Shown: one piece after another, positions 42,701-54,560 of the stretch | Numbering within the stretch: position 1 is the stretch's first letter | Layout of the letters: the number at the start of each line of letters is the position of its first letter | Assembly: GCF_033296635.1 (NCBI RefSeq) | Contig: NW_026944030.1 | Coordinates: 186,001 to 250,000 of the forward strand | Length of the DNA stretch: 64,000 nt | Source: Dichotomopilus funicola | Lineage: Eukaryota > Ascomycota > Sordariomycetes > Sordariales > Chaetomiaceae | Reading direction: 5' to 3' | Translations under genes and position numbers: made by a program | The notes under the pieces: model-generated | What the model saw: only the letters and a program-made list of their open reading frames with translations | Told to the model about the DNA's origin: nothing | Databases searched by the model: none

Positions 42701-45700
42701 AGAACAACCCACGTAGGCGCCATCTCTTCTCGTGGCCTGCCGGCCGTTTCATCAGTGGGGTACTCACATCAGCGATCGGAGAGCTGAACTGCCACGGAGA
42801 ACGGAGAGGCAGGTATTCTCTCCGCGAGCCTCGTAACGGCGAGGTGTCCATCGTGGTGCTCTCCTTGTCGGCCATTGTCACCCCATCAGCGGCCAGAGTA
42901 CTGGACCAGTCCAACATCACTCGTCCTGGCCCCCACATTCTCTCCGTTTGTGCGAACCATAGGTCTCTCGGGCCTATTGATGTAGCATACGCGAAGGATC
43001 TCGTTCGGCATCTTTGCGGCCGTCAAGTTACACAAGACTGGGCTCGAGAGCCGAGTCCTTAGGCATACACCGGCGGACCTCGAGGGTTGAAAAATACGTT
43101 TTTCTGCTGTGGGACAGTGCACGACAGCACGCCAATTACTCGACCCAACGTTACAAGAGCGCCCCCAGACGTCAATAAGGCATGGGCCTGCGCCGGTTGA
43201 TGGAGGTTCTGGGTCTGACACCGAAAAGACATGGCTCGCTAATGTCAACGTTAGCTTCCATGGTTGGATGCTGCGACCCTGGTTCCCGGTTTCCCTCTGC
43301 ATCCCATGCACGAGGCGAGTGGGAGAAGAGGTTGAATGCCGCTTAAACTTTGGCTAATCCGCAACCCCTGTCACTTCTTTTCAAAACCTCCATCGGGAGG
43401 TCGGCCGCATCTTCCCGACAGGAGCTGAAGAAAAGACAGGGCAAAACGCCAACAACTCCTCAAAGGAAGTAAGGAAAATTTCCACCAGCACATCTGTCGA
43501 CCCCTACGTCGCGGAGAATTCAAGCAGCCGACCGGAGCGAAAACGAGCAAGTTATGTTTTGTGTCGACCAATCAGACAATCCCCACAAGAACTCTGGGCC
43601 AGACCAAGAACAACCTTCAATCCCGGATTCCTTCCGTCAAGACGAGAGGTGGGAAACTATCTCGGCGCCGAACAGCACTTGGCCGTGCCCGTTGGTGGAA
43701 AAGGGAGGATGTCAGAGCTTGGGGCGGAAGGGACAAACTCCGCAAACAACGCCAGCCATGGGGTTGAACTGTCATTCATGCGGCCTTATTCGTACTTCTG
43801 CGGAAAAGCGTTTGTGGTGCAGGATCATCCCGTTCAGTGGATCCTCGGTAGCCGGCGACAGCTGTCGGCTCCGTCTTGGCAGAACCCCCGGGACCCCGGG
43901 CTCTCCTGTCCAGTCTTGCTCGCCAGGGGGATGCAGTCGCCAGGAGGAGAAGCCTTCGCATCCGGCTACCCGCTTCGTTAATGAAGTTTCGCGCAACTAT
44001 ACCAGCTAGCATCTCACGGACAAGCCTTTCGAGCCAACTGCCGTCCTCCCCTTCTCCACGGCGGCCTGGTGAGAACGTGTAATCTCGGGGTCTACCGCTT
44101 CTCTGCCCAGCGAGCGTTGTTCTCACGCCCATCTCGTTGATACTAACTAAAGGATGCTCTAGGCGAACATGGTCTTGGCTAGACATGGCATAACACTCAC
44201 CTTAGAGTAAACCTGCTCACCTCACGGCCCGAAACTCTGAGCTCCTGCTGTGGGTGGACGCAGTCGTGGCATTGACGACAGGACGTCAAGCTCAATGAGG
44301 GGCGCCAAACGAAATTTTCCGAATGGTCCATCGCCAGGGGCTTGGTAGCTTTGGAGTCTCCGGGGACCCGGGCGGCGTTTCCCTCCAACTGCCATCCCCC
44401 ATCACCACCCACGCACGGGCTCAAGCTTGGTTTCGGGTAGAAAAGATGCAGGGATTCCTTTGAAAGGAAGGGACTTGGCGGACGCCTTGACAGCCGGCCC
44501 GTGATTGCTCCCAAGAATCTGTCCACCCCCTCGCACTCTTGGCTCCTTGAAGTGGCCGACGATGTGCCAGCCTCGTTCCGCCCTCCTGTTGTGGGTTTGC
44601 ATTGTGCGCGCGCCAAGCCCCTAAATGACAGGTACTGCCGCTGGTTACAGAAAGGTTTCCAGGAAATGCCATCCCCCGAAAGCAACGCTGGGAGGCGAGC
44701 TGGCTGACCAGTCGAACTCAAGTTCCAAAGTGGACAAACAAGAGCCGAGATGCACGCCGCAGGATACGACGTTCCCGCATGCCCGCAAGATTTTGAAACT
44801 GCGGCTAATTCTTCCCCAGACCCAACCACCAACCTGTACCAAGGAATGGTTTGCCCCGCCGCGCCCACCAATATCTGGCCGCGGATAATTAATTTGGCGG
44901 CCCTTCTCGAAATCTGTAGGCGAAGATCACGGAACCACTCTCTTGACCTGAAGGGCACCAAGCCTGCTGTATGTACACTTACCATCAGGCACGCCGCACA
45001 ACTTCCCCAAACCGTTGTTTGACAATCGACAAGTGTTCGTCCGGTTTAAGCACGGAACATTTTGTCCCATGCCTGAACGTCCTCTTTGGGTCGCATCTCG
45101 TGGCGATCACGCGATCACGTGGGACGGCTGCGCTGATCAATCTGGGGACTTCGGATGCTTACTAACACAGAACATGGAGTTGATATCTTGCGGAGTTGAG
45201 AACGAGCATTGCAAGTCTTCAACAGGAGAGGAGAAAAGGGGTTATTGCTGACAAGTTGATGAGTCGGCTTACTACGATAACCACGCTCTGACGTATGTGT
45301 CTGTCCACTGCACCGTTTCGGTTACCATTCCAAGCTCCGGGCGCCAGGGTTGACAGATTGAAAAGCACAGGGGGGCTCCGATTAACGAGAGCAAAACCCG
45401 GGTAAAATCCCCCCGTTCTCCAGATTCGTCCACCACCTCATCAATTCTTACCTTTCCCGGCTGGTGACGGAATCGCCTTCGGCCTCGTATCGGGGATTCC
45501 GGGTCGAAACAAATGGCCGGATCGTCAAACCTGCTGCCGAATGCGCGCCCCCCTCTTTCCTCGCCCGGTTTCTGTTCTAGGTGAGGTCGCTCCCTACCAA
45601 GCTCAGCAACCCCGAGCCACGGGCCGGCTGCGGAGGTTGACGCAGGCCAATTCCCACACTCAAACAACCTCTCCGGCCTCGCAGCCGGGAGCATATTGAA

Positions 45701-48700
45701 TAACACTCCCGGCTGCTTGGGGTCTTAATTCGCAAAGCACTCGTGCCGGTCTTGGGGGTGTGATCTGCAACGTTCCCGGTTCACGCGTCTTAGAAGGGCC
45801 GGGAGAACAAATGCCTCGCGATCCCCCGACGACGCTCCTTACCCCAAGGGCCAACATCGATCTCGTAACCGGACCGGAGAAACCCCGACCACCGCTCCGC
45901 AGCTGACCGCGGCCCGGAAGGCAGATCACAGATCACAGGCAATTGTCCATTTCAAAATCGGTAATTGATATCCATACAGAAACATGTACGATCCTTTCCT
46001 GGAACGTCTAATTGAACATTTATGAGCCTTTATAGCGCTCACTTTGCATTCGAGATCCGTATTCACGATTGGGCGAGTCCCAATTCCCGCAGCACCCACT
46101 GATGAACGGCCGGCCGGCCAGGAAAAAGAGTCAGGAATTTCGCAAATGAAACAGTCAACCGGAGGCAGAAAAGACACGACAACAACTCTCCCGTGAAAGG
46201 GACACCCCTCACTCGCTTGCTTACCCCAGGATCGCAGGACTTGTATTCCAGGAGAACAAAACGGGAGGGGAAAAGGGCGGATATTTCCCGGAAACAAACA
46301 CATCCACTACATGATGGCACCCGGAGGCGAACTGTCTTGGCCTTGGTTAGGCGGCGGGCCGGGAAAAAGGGTCAACCCCATTTTGAGGCAATGAAGGAAG
46401 GGAAAGAAGACATTTTGGCCCGTCTCCCGGTGTCATTGATGTCTCATGAGCTTCAGCCTTTTTGCGGACCGAAAACCAGACTTAACTCGGGATTGTTGAC
46501 GGTGCGAAGGACGGGGAAGGGCACCGTGAAGTGTTGAGCTATCCTGACTGGGGCGTTGGTGTTTTGCGCGAGGACCTGCCGAGCGACCATCTAAACTTGG
46601 GCGTGATTGATTTTCCCAGATCCAGTGACGCCCGACTCCTCTTCTTTCTCTTCCCCATCTTCAGGCTAGCGGGCGGCTATGGAGGATGGGGTTTGATCAG
46701 CTATAATATGCCCCTATTCGTGGCGCCGAGATCATACCCGAGTGTGGGCCAGTCAGGACGGCTTTTGCCGCTGTCTTGAGCAGACTGGTAACATCAGCTG
46801 CAGGCACTTGTGGTTTATTGGGCCGAGTCTGTGATCAAGTTCGGCCAGGCCGAATGACACGTCAATACCAGGCCGTCGACCGACTGTTGGGCCAGTTAAG
46901 GTTAACTAATGCTCGTTACACACTAAGCGTGAGCACCCGAGGTTGGATGGTGAGAGACCCAGGGAGCCACCCGCAACTACCAGCCAAGTATCCGGCTGGC
47001 TGGCAAGTCACGACTGCACCGTACGGTACCTGAAGTGGACAGATACCCTCTCGTCCTGCCACGCGATCGAGTTTCCTCACCTTTCCTTTCCCATTCCAAG
47101 GTCTGTCAGCGGACCACCTATGGTAAACTAATGTTTTGCTACACACACTATTGCTATTCATTCCTGCACTACCGAACAAACCCCGCTTAAAGGAAGTTGT
47201 GAAGTCCGCCGGGGCGGGTGAATAACGGATTCCCCGGCTAGGTCGAGAGGTCTAACATATCCGTTCATGCTATAAGGCCCTTTAAGCTACCTCTTTTTCG
47301 ACCGAGTCGGAAACGCAGCCGGACCGTGTTTTGTAACTTGGGTTGGTGTGCCTCTTTTGGGATCTATAACGGATGAGGTGAAGCTGTGTAGGAGTAATAT
47401 GGGCTTCTTGTTAGGTAAGGTGGCCCGGATACGTAAGGTATTTGGTTGTCTGCTATGGATAGAGATATAGCTAGTTATCTTATATCATATAGTTGTTTTG
47501 ATGAGGCGGGTAGGCAAAAGGATGGATGGATATATGGATGAAACAACACGCTGTTGTCGGTTATCTGGAACCGTTTAATATGTTGTGATTACATCCGCGT
47601 TATGCGGCGTGTCTGACGGACACATTGGTCAGCTTGGTGATAGTCCCTTGATGACATCAACTCTAACTGATGCCCTCGCTCTCTGGATCTCGGTATTTGC
47701 CGTTGTTCCGACCCAAGGCTCCCTCTGGCGGTTTTTGGGTTGTGTGGTTCGTGTGGTTTGTGTGATGGACCCGCAGACGTTGCCGGTCTCAGGTTGACTA
47801 ACCGATCAACTGACTTGCCATTCAAGACCTAATACTAGGTCAAACAGAAAGATATAAGAAAGTGAAATACCATGGTTACGATAGATTACTGTGGGCGAGA
47901 TATTGCAGGTGCCGATATTGTTGACCGCGGCCCGGATGGGGTACTATATGGGCCGGGGAAATGTTCCAGATGGATTCATGGAAGAGCATGAAGGTTTGGT
48001 GGTGTTGGTTCAAGATGAATAGGATATTGTGTTATTTGTGTTATTTGTGTTAGATACGGGTGTTGGTGTTGTCGTTGAAGCTTTGGGAGAGGGGGCGGAG
48101 GGGAAACGGAGCGTGGGTGGGTGGTTATGAAAGGATATGTGGTGATTTTCTCGTGGTGTGTGTGTATGTAGGTGGTGGGTAGATGGCGTGTAGGTTTAGG
48201 ACTCGAGATCTGGGTATTTCATTGTGTGGTATCATATGTTTCCATGTATATGTATGTCCTACCCTAGCTTTTCTTTCCTTGAATCTTTAGGCCGGCATTT
48301 TGACGTTTTAGGGGTTTGAAATTTCGATGGTCTTGAATTTTAGTCGTATCTCTGATTCAAGCTGTCGTGATTGCCGGAAACGTCAGTTTAGGGTTCGATG
48401 TCACTTTTCTGTTTGGTCTAAGTCGCCTTGAGTCACTAGGCCACGAGCGGGCGAAACTGTAATATACTGCGCCCAAGGAGAAAGGAATGGAGAACACAAA
48501 AAGAAAGGGAATGGTGTCTAGCACGATTGTAACCAGTGCTTCGCCCAGTATAATTGAACGGACATCCCCATTTACAAAGAGAAACAATGTATTTCCAAGA
48601 AAGTCGCAGCAGACCGATTCCAATCCTTTCCTAATCTTGACCACAGCCTCCATCCCGTTTACGTGAAGCTATCGTGCTGAAATTGAGCGCTCTAGAATCG

Positions 48701-49969
48701 GTTCTAGAGGGGGAAGGGTGCTGAGCCCAGCACGAGGGCCGTGGGCTGCTTTCACGACAACGTCGGTTTTTGAGTCCGTTATTCTGCTCGGGCCGCGGCA
48801 GCTAAAGTGGTAGGGGTAGAAAAGAAAGACGAAACGTAGGGCGTGAGGGAAGATCTTAGCTCTCGAAGTACTGGATTGACGTGGTGTTGATTTGACAGTT
48901 GCAGTTGCTGCCCGATCATCAATTATAAGACCGATCAATGTGGGTTACAGTGATGTTCTTTTAAATTATTCAATTATTCTGTCCTGCAACTAGGCCTTCC
49001 TAAACACCGACTGGCAACGTGGAAGAGCATTCAATGCCGTTCATCACAGCAAAGCAAAACACACACCTCTGCCTTGCAAAACCACCACAAAATCGAGACA
49101 CGCTACACCAAAAAATCCATGGTGGTGTGAAAAGGCTCTACATGTGATACTCCTGACGTAGGACGTGGACTTACGACGGGGTCTCCAAAGTAAACAAACC
49201 CCCTGAATCTAATGCCAAGACTTCACTACAGCAACAGCACAATCAATCCATATCAACCCACTGATAGTTCCTACCTGACACAATCGGTATTTAACAAGCG
49301 TTGAAAAAAAAAAAAGAATACAACAAAAAACAGAAGACAGGAAGCGAAGCGGAAAGAGAGGAACAGGGAAAGGAAGAAAAAAGAAAGCACTCGATTAAAC
49401 TCTACTGTGAGTTTAATGATTGTTGTAGATTTATCAAGGTTCCTCCTCCCTTTTTCTGGCCCGGGCCCAAGCTAATCATAGGAAATCATGGTAAAGAGGA
49501 CGGGTCTTCGAAATGCTACAATAAAGGAGAGAACACCATAGTATTCTTTACAAATATCAAATGCGTACTAGACCATTAAAGGAAGGGAAAGTGCAACAAA
49601 TGATCGATAAGTGATATATTCTAGACATTAGATTGTTTTTAGTTCTGGAACTTCAATCATCTATCGCTACATCCCTCGGGTATCCTTCATATGTACAGAC
49701 GCAGGCCTGTTGTCCTTCCCAATGAAAACATCCCACCACCCTCGCTCATGATAAAACAGATACCCCAACACCACGCTCGCTTATGATATCAAAAGCAGTA
49801 AAACCAAAATGCCGTCCTTTCCCACTCAAATAAGCCGTTCTTGATCTTTTCCCAAACCACCGCCAATCCAAACCCAAAACCCAAACCATAAAATCCCGCC
49901 CAATCATAATACCCCCCGAAACCCCGTCAACACATCATCATCATAACGGGTGACCCATGAACTTTTCCC
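39757..49969. other. 10.2 kb gene-poor stretch upstream of velC
   Basis: No recognisable protein, RNA gene or transposon was found on either strand. Open frames exist (for example 40963-41571 and 44197-44985 on the minus strand) but lack domain-like composition, conserved ends or supporting introns. Composition is mixed: moderately GC-rich from 40.4 to 46 kb, and AT-richer from 47.2 to 49.9 kb with TATA-, GTGTT- and A-rich stretches (A run at 49303-49314). I did not see the strong TA excess expected of heavily RIP-mutated transposons, but I could not count dinucleotides. The part next to 39757 must hold the velC promoter and leader. Confidence 0.45.
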
Positions 49970-51258
49970 TCACCCTAACCAGACCACCTCAGCAACCCCC
50001 AATGCAAGCAACACCGTCCCCCACATCCTCGCGACGACTGCCACCCCCCCAACCGCCCCGGCGGCCCCAGACGACGGCACAACTTCCGCAGCCAGCGACT
50101 CATTCACAAACCCCGGGCCACAAATCACATTGACCTGCTCGGCCGCTGTCTGATACGTGGCCGCAATCGGCTGCGACCGGTCCGCGGTCGCGGCCTTATA
50201 CAGCGCCATCGTCCTCTGCAAACACGCCCCACACTGCGGCACGGTGGTACCCGGAAGCGTCTTGTTGAGTGGCAAAAAATAAAAATACGGCGCGCTCACG
50301 TTGGTCTGGTTAGTGATGGCGTTGGCGTAGCAGTAGGCGCCCGTTGCCGGGTCACGGAGACACCCCGCGCCGTAGACGGGGGCATAGGCGAGCATGGCGA
50401 GATGCGTGTCGGTGACGACGGGGTTGCCGAGGGCGTAGTCGGCGCCGCAGTTTTCGGGGAGGGTGAGGTTGGAGGCGAGCTGACGGAGGTAGGAGGTGCA
50501 GAAGGTGACGTCGGCGGCGCAGGTTGCGTCGAGGGTGCGGGTTATGCCGACGAGGGAGTGTTGGGCGTCGAAGAAGGAGGTGGATTGCTGATGATGAAAG
50601 GAGATGGGTTTAGCGGGGAGTTGGAGATGGGAAGAGACGGGGAAGGAGGGGGGGGGGTTACCTCAAAGAGCATGGATAGCGGGTAGCATTGCTTAAAGTT
50701 CGGATCGGCAAGGAACGAGTTGATGAAGATGGGGCAAGTCGGGGCCTCGCCGTTGGGGCCTTTCTGGAAGTTGGCCGCTATGCTATCGAGGATCCTGGGG
50801 AGCGGGCTGGCGGACACGATCGTGGACGAAGCAACAGACGTAGTCTTGGAGGGAGAGGCCGTGCCGACGCCGATGGTGAAGGTTGTCGTTACCGAGCGGC
50901 TTGGTGCTGTCTCAGACGGCTCTTCCGACGATGAGTCCGTGGTGGTGGTCGATTCTTCCTCCTGCACCGCGACCTGCCGTGGCACCGTCCTCCTGTTTGC
51001 TGCGACGGCATCCTCTACCCCCTTTGCCCATACCCGGTCGTTTCCCTGCGCTGATCCACGGTGGAGAATCGGGGTTTCAATTCGTAGCCTGGCATGGTCC
51101 GGAGCGGCTGCTACTGCGTGTGACACTAAACATGCGAGCACAAGGAGAACCACAGCCCATGGTGTTGTGAGTCGTCTGTGTGTCGTTGGTAAGGAACTGC
51201 GGTGCGGCCGCCGAGGAACGTCGTACGCTGGCGCCGAGGTTGTGGAGCGGCAAGTCAT
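49970..51258 (-). CDS. secreted Cys-rich, probably GPI-anchored protein (DUF7729-like)
   Basis: Two exons, 50662-51258 and 49970-50587, joined in phase 0; 404 residues. After a ~28-residue Ser/Arg-rich N-terminus comes a hydrophobic segment (WAVVLLVLACLVSHAVAAA), read as a signal sequence or signal anchor. A Ser/Thr-rich stalk (residues about 75-140) leads to the conserved domain: CPIFINSFLADPNFKQCYPL, STSFFDAQ, TCAADVTFC, NCGADY, then CGACL. This pattern matches the fungal domain I know as DUF7729; the name is from memory. N-glycosylation sites are visible (NQTNVS, NKT, NES). The C-terminus is a hydrophobic tail after small residues (PSSGAAGAVGG), typical of GPI attachment. The start is the ATG at 51258, because the longer frame to 51345 begins with TTG. 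Confidence 0.8.
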
Positions 51259-54200
51259 AATGTTGCAGTCGGAGGAGTGATCCGGCACGACATCACTCAG
51301 TGCAACGGGTGGGTCGGGTCCCAAGGGTGCTCGCTCGGATGTCAAAGGTGATTTGAAAACCTGACAAGCTGTGGAAATTCGAGAAAGAAAAAATGACGTT
51401 GCACACGAAAAAGAAGAACCCTATTATAAGTATAAGACCCGGCCGCGATGTTCAGGCAGTCGTCGGCAAAACGTGCGGGGGATTCCGTCTCCCACACAAC
51501 ACGGCCGACGATACGAGTGCAAAAAGGTACGCTTGCTTGGCGGACCCGTGACGACAGAACAAATATATCGTGAGACGGCAGCGAAGGTGGCCCTGCGGAA
51601 TGCGCCAATATGGGACGCTCCGGGTAAATATACGCAGTGCCGAGCGGACAGGCCAGTAACGGCCAAACGCCAATGGGATGGTGCGGGCGAGGCAATAAGA
51701 AATTTCGGTGGTAATGCCGTGGCCGAGTTGGGGAAGTTGGGCGGGCTTTGGCTGACTGGGCGCGTGCAGCAATAACTTGTGTGGGTGGTGGTGCTGTGGG
51801 ATTCCAATAGTGTGCGTCTGGATCGTGTGTTGGTGCGTGCCCGAGAACTCCGTGCAGATGTCAACCACAAAACAACTGGTGGCTGTTGTCGTCGTCGAAC
51901 AGGTGAGATTTGGGAACCAAACTTCGAGTCGAGTTCGAGGCTTCAGGGCTGAGGTAAGGAGGATCCGAATTCCAGGGCCGTCCGCAAGACAAGAGATCGC
52001 AAAAGAGCGTCCGGGGGCTCAGAGCAGCAGCAACAGCAACACGCAACGATAAAATAGAAACATCGGCGGCACAGAGCAAGGGCGAGACCGTTCCAAACAC
52101 CACGATCTGCTCCAGGGGTGTCGCTGCTCGACGCACAACCCGACGCACTTCCCGCCGCCGGGGGTAGCTCGGCTGCAGCCATCTGCTGGGGGTTCGTGGG
52201 CTAAGCGACCAATGGGATCACCTGAATGCGGCCAAGGGTGGACAATCCCTGGACTCGCGGGGACGAGAACTCGGGCGCAGGCTGAACTGGATCGGGCAGT
52301 TGGGGGCAGCTAATCCTTGGCTGGGGAAGGCTTTGCTCTTTTCCAATCGTTCCATGTTGCCAAACGCCAAACACGCCTCCAACAAGAGCCTGCTCAGGTC
52401 ACGGCACAGAGTCGCAGACGCTGCACATTGCCCACCACACGCAGGACTTCGGGAGTGTTGCGTGCCCGATCCACCGCCCGCCGGCGGGGGCCATTGCTGA
52501 TTATTGGTCGCGTGCGGATATTTGTCCATGACGAAGTAACGTTATTGATCCAGATGAGCCGATGGGCTGGAGCCGGGGTCTGGGTGTCCAGATCTCAATT
52601 CCATATTTGTCCCTCGACGACGACGCACGCCGAGCTGTGATGATTGACGACGGACTGACTCCGACAAGGAACGGCTTCATCATCTGCAGCACCATTTCTG
52701 AGACACGTCTAGAGTGAGTGATGTGATGGCCCGCGGCGTCTGCGGCCCTGCGGGGTGCTGTGCCGAATGGGCTGAACGCCGGTTCGTCAGCCAACACGAG
52801 TTGGAAGACAGACGGCCGGTCAGGCAATAAAATCTGAGGTAGAAAAATAAATAACGTTGAGATGAAACGTAATTAATCATCGGACGGCGGGCCTGGGGGA
52901 TTGATGGCCTGGCGGACCGCTGGAGTGTAGATGACGCAGGTACAGATGATCTTCGGCGGCCGGTGATTGAAGCCAAGAGTGGGATGGGAAAAAATGTTAA
53001 CGTTAATGCTAATGGAGGGGTAGATGGAAGTGTAGAGAAATTGGATCGGAAATTTCATTCGGTCGTGGTTTCCGCAAACCACTAGTCGGGAAAAAAGGTT
53101 GAGCGGTGGGTGCTATGAATGGAAAGAGCTAGGGAGTGGGTGGGTGATATCTCTGTTCGTCTCCTCCAGCTCCCTTCCTTCTTCTCTTCTCTCTTTTCCA
53201 CGGCTAAGTAGCGGCCTGTTGTGAATCATGCCTTCTGCATTTCAACCTTCGTTTGTCGACGAAAAGAACAACTTCGCAACCTGATCAGCGCTTCCCACGT
53301 GGAGTTCTCAGGAAGCAGCCGGATCGACGAGGATGCGCCGATGCAGTCCACTGTCGGCTTCCGTTAATAGCGTTCGCAGACTTCCATGGTTCTTCGCTGT
53401 TTTTTTTCTTCTCTGTTTGTTCAATAACCCCACTTATTACCCAAATTCATCACCTGCTCCAACGCTATTGGCAGCCCTACTGCGGATTATTTTCCCTTGT
53501 GGAATCACAGAATACGACCCTGGCGGCCACCGTAGCTGGTGGGGCTGGTCTAGACCGGGCTTTCTTACCGAGTTCGACGTTCTTCGCTCTCGGGTTGATT
53601 TCAAAATAGGCTTCATCAGCTTGAAGTATCGTCGCTTCTTAAGTTCTTACAGAGGTAATTTACGGGCTGACGAAAGATGAGTTGATTTTGGGACACGTAC
53701 GGAGTACCGGGACCCGTTTGGGACGAAGCTGAGCTCCCAACGCCTGGGCATCATCAACAGGACCGATGAAAGCCGCCCGCCAACACAATATGCCCTCAGC
53801 CTGGTGAGCACCAAGACCTCAAACCGGCCCTCTCCTCTCTAACAGGCGGATCTCCCACACAATCAAGACAAGGGAGCAAAACTAATGCAATAGACCCACC
53901 CACAACAACCTTCCACACCAGCCCACCAACAGACACAACCGGCTTTTTCCCGTTTCCCATTTTCCATGAGCGAGCGACCTGTACGACACAAGCACCGGGG
54001 CGCAGTGACTATTCGTATGCGGCTAGAACCCACGCTCCCGCATGGCCGGCCCACCACCCCAGCCCGTTTCTGCAAGGTACCAATAACGGTATCTCGCAGG
54101 GCCAGGAATAGTAACTACCTCGTCCACACCTGCAGTGGCCAGTGGCCGGTGGCTGTTCCCGAGACGAGGGAGAGGGGCTGCGTCAGCCACAATGTTGCTT

Positions 54201-54560
54201 GGCCCGAATGAGCTCCGGACGGGTGGTCCAGAATTATTGAAGATGCGTGAGTGATATTGGGTTTGCGTGAAATTTGATCTCAACGGGATAGACAGACACA
54301 CAGACTGGTTCCATTCTCTAGATCCGTAACAGTGCATGGCTCATCTAACGTTACCAAACATCTCTGCCATTAAAAATAAGACATTGACACCAATGACGCT
54401 TCCTCCGTATAACGTGCCTTGCAGCAGCCGCTGAGTAGGCAAGGCCCGTGGAATCCAGCAATTCAGACAGGCGGGGGCGAACAACAGGGCTGAAGCAGAG
54501 AAACCAAACCAAAACAAGAGTCCATCTCTTCGCGAATTGCAGGTTGTGTTGTTGTTGGGT
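51259..54560. other. 3.3 kb between the GPI-protein gene and CUL4 without a confident gene
   Basis: The left end is the promoter of the GPI-protein gene. A plus-strand frame at 53333-53680 (115 codons, N-terminal hydrophobic stretch WFFAVFFLLCLF) is noted as a weak small-protein candidate. A minus-strand 79-codon frame at 51943-52182 includes a run of Cys codons and is not credible. TACGGAGTAC (53698-53707) is a short palindromic word. No transposon or RNA gene is recognised. Confidence 0.45.

Noticed and set aside
47872..47991. 39-codon frame starting at a CCATGG context in the gene-poor stretch
   Set aside because: Too short and isolated; no neighbouring exon with matching splice sites was found.
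51943..52182. Cys-rich 79-codon minus-strand frame
   Set aside because: The Cys run comes from a simple GCA/GCT-type repeat in one frame, with no signal peptide, intron support or ordered Cys spacing.
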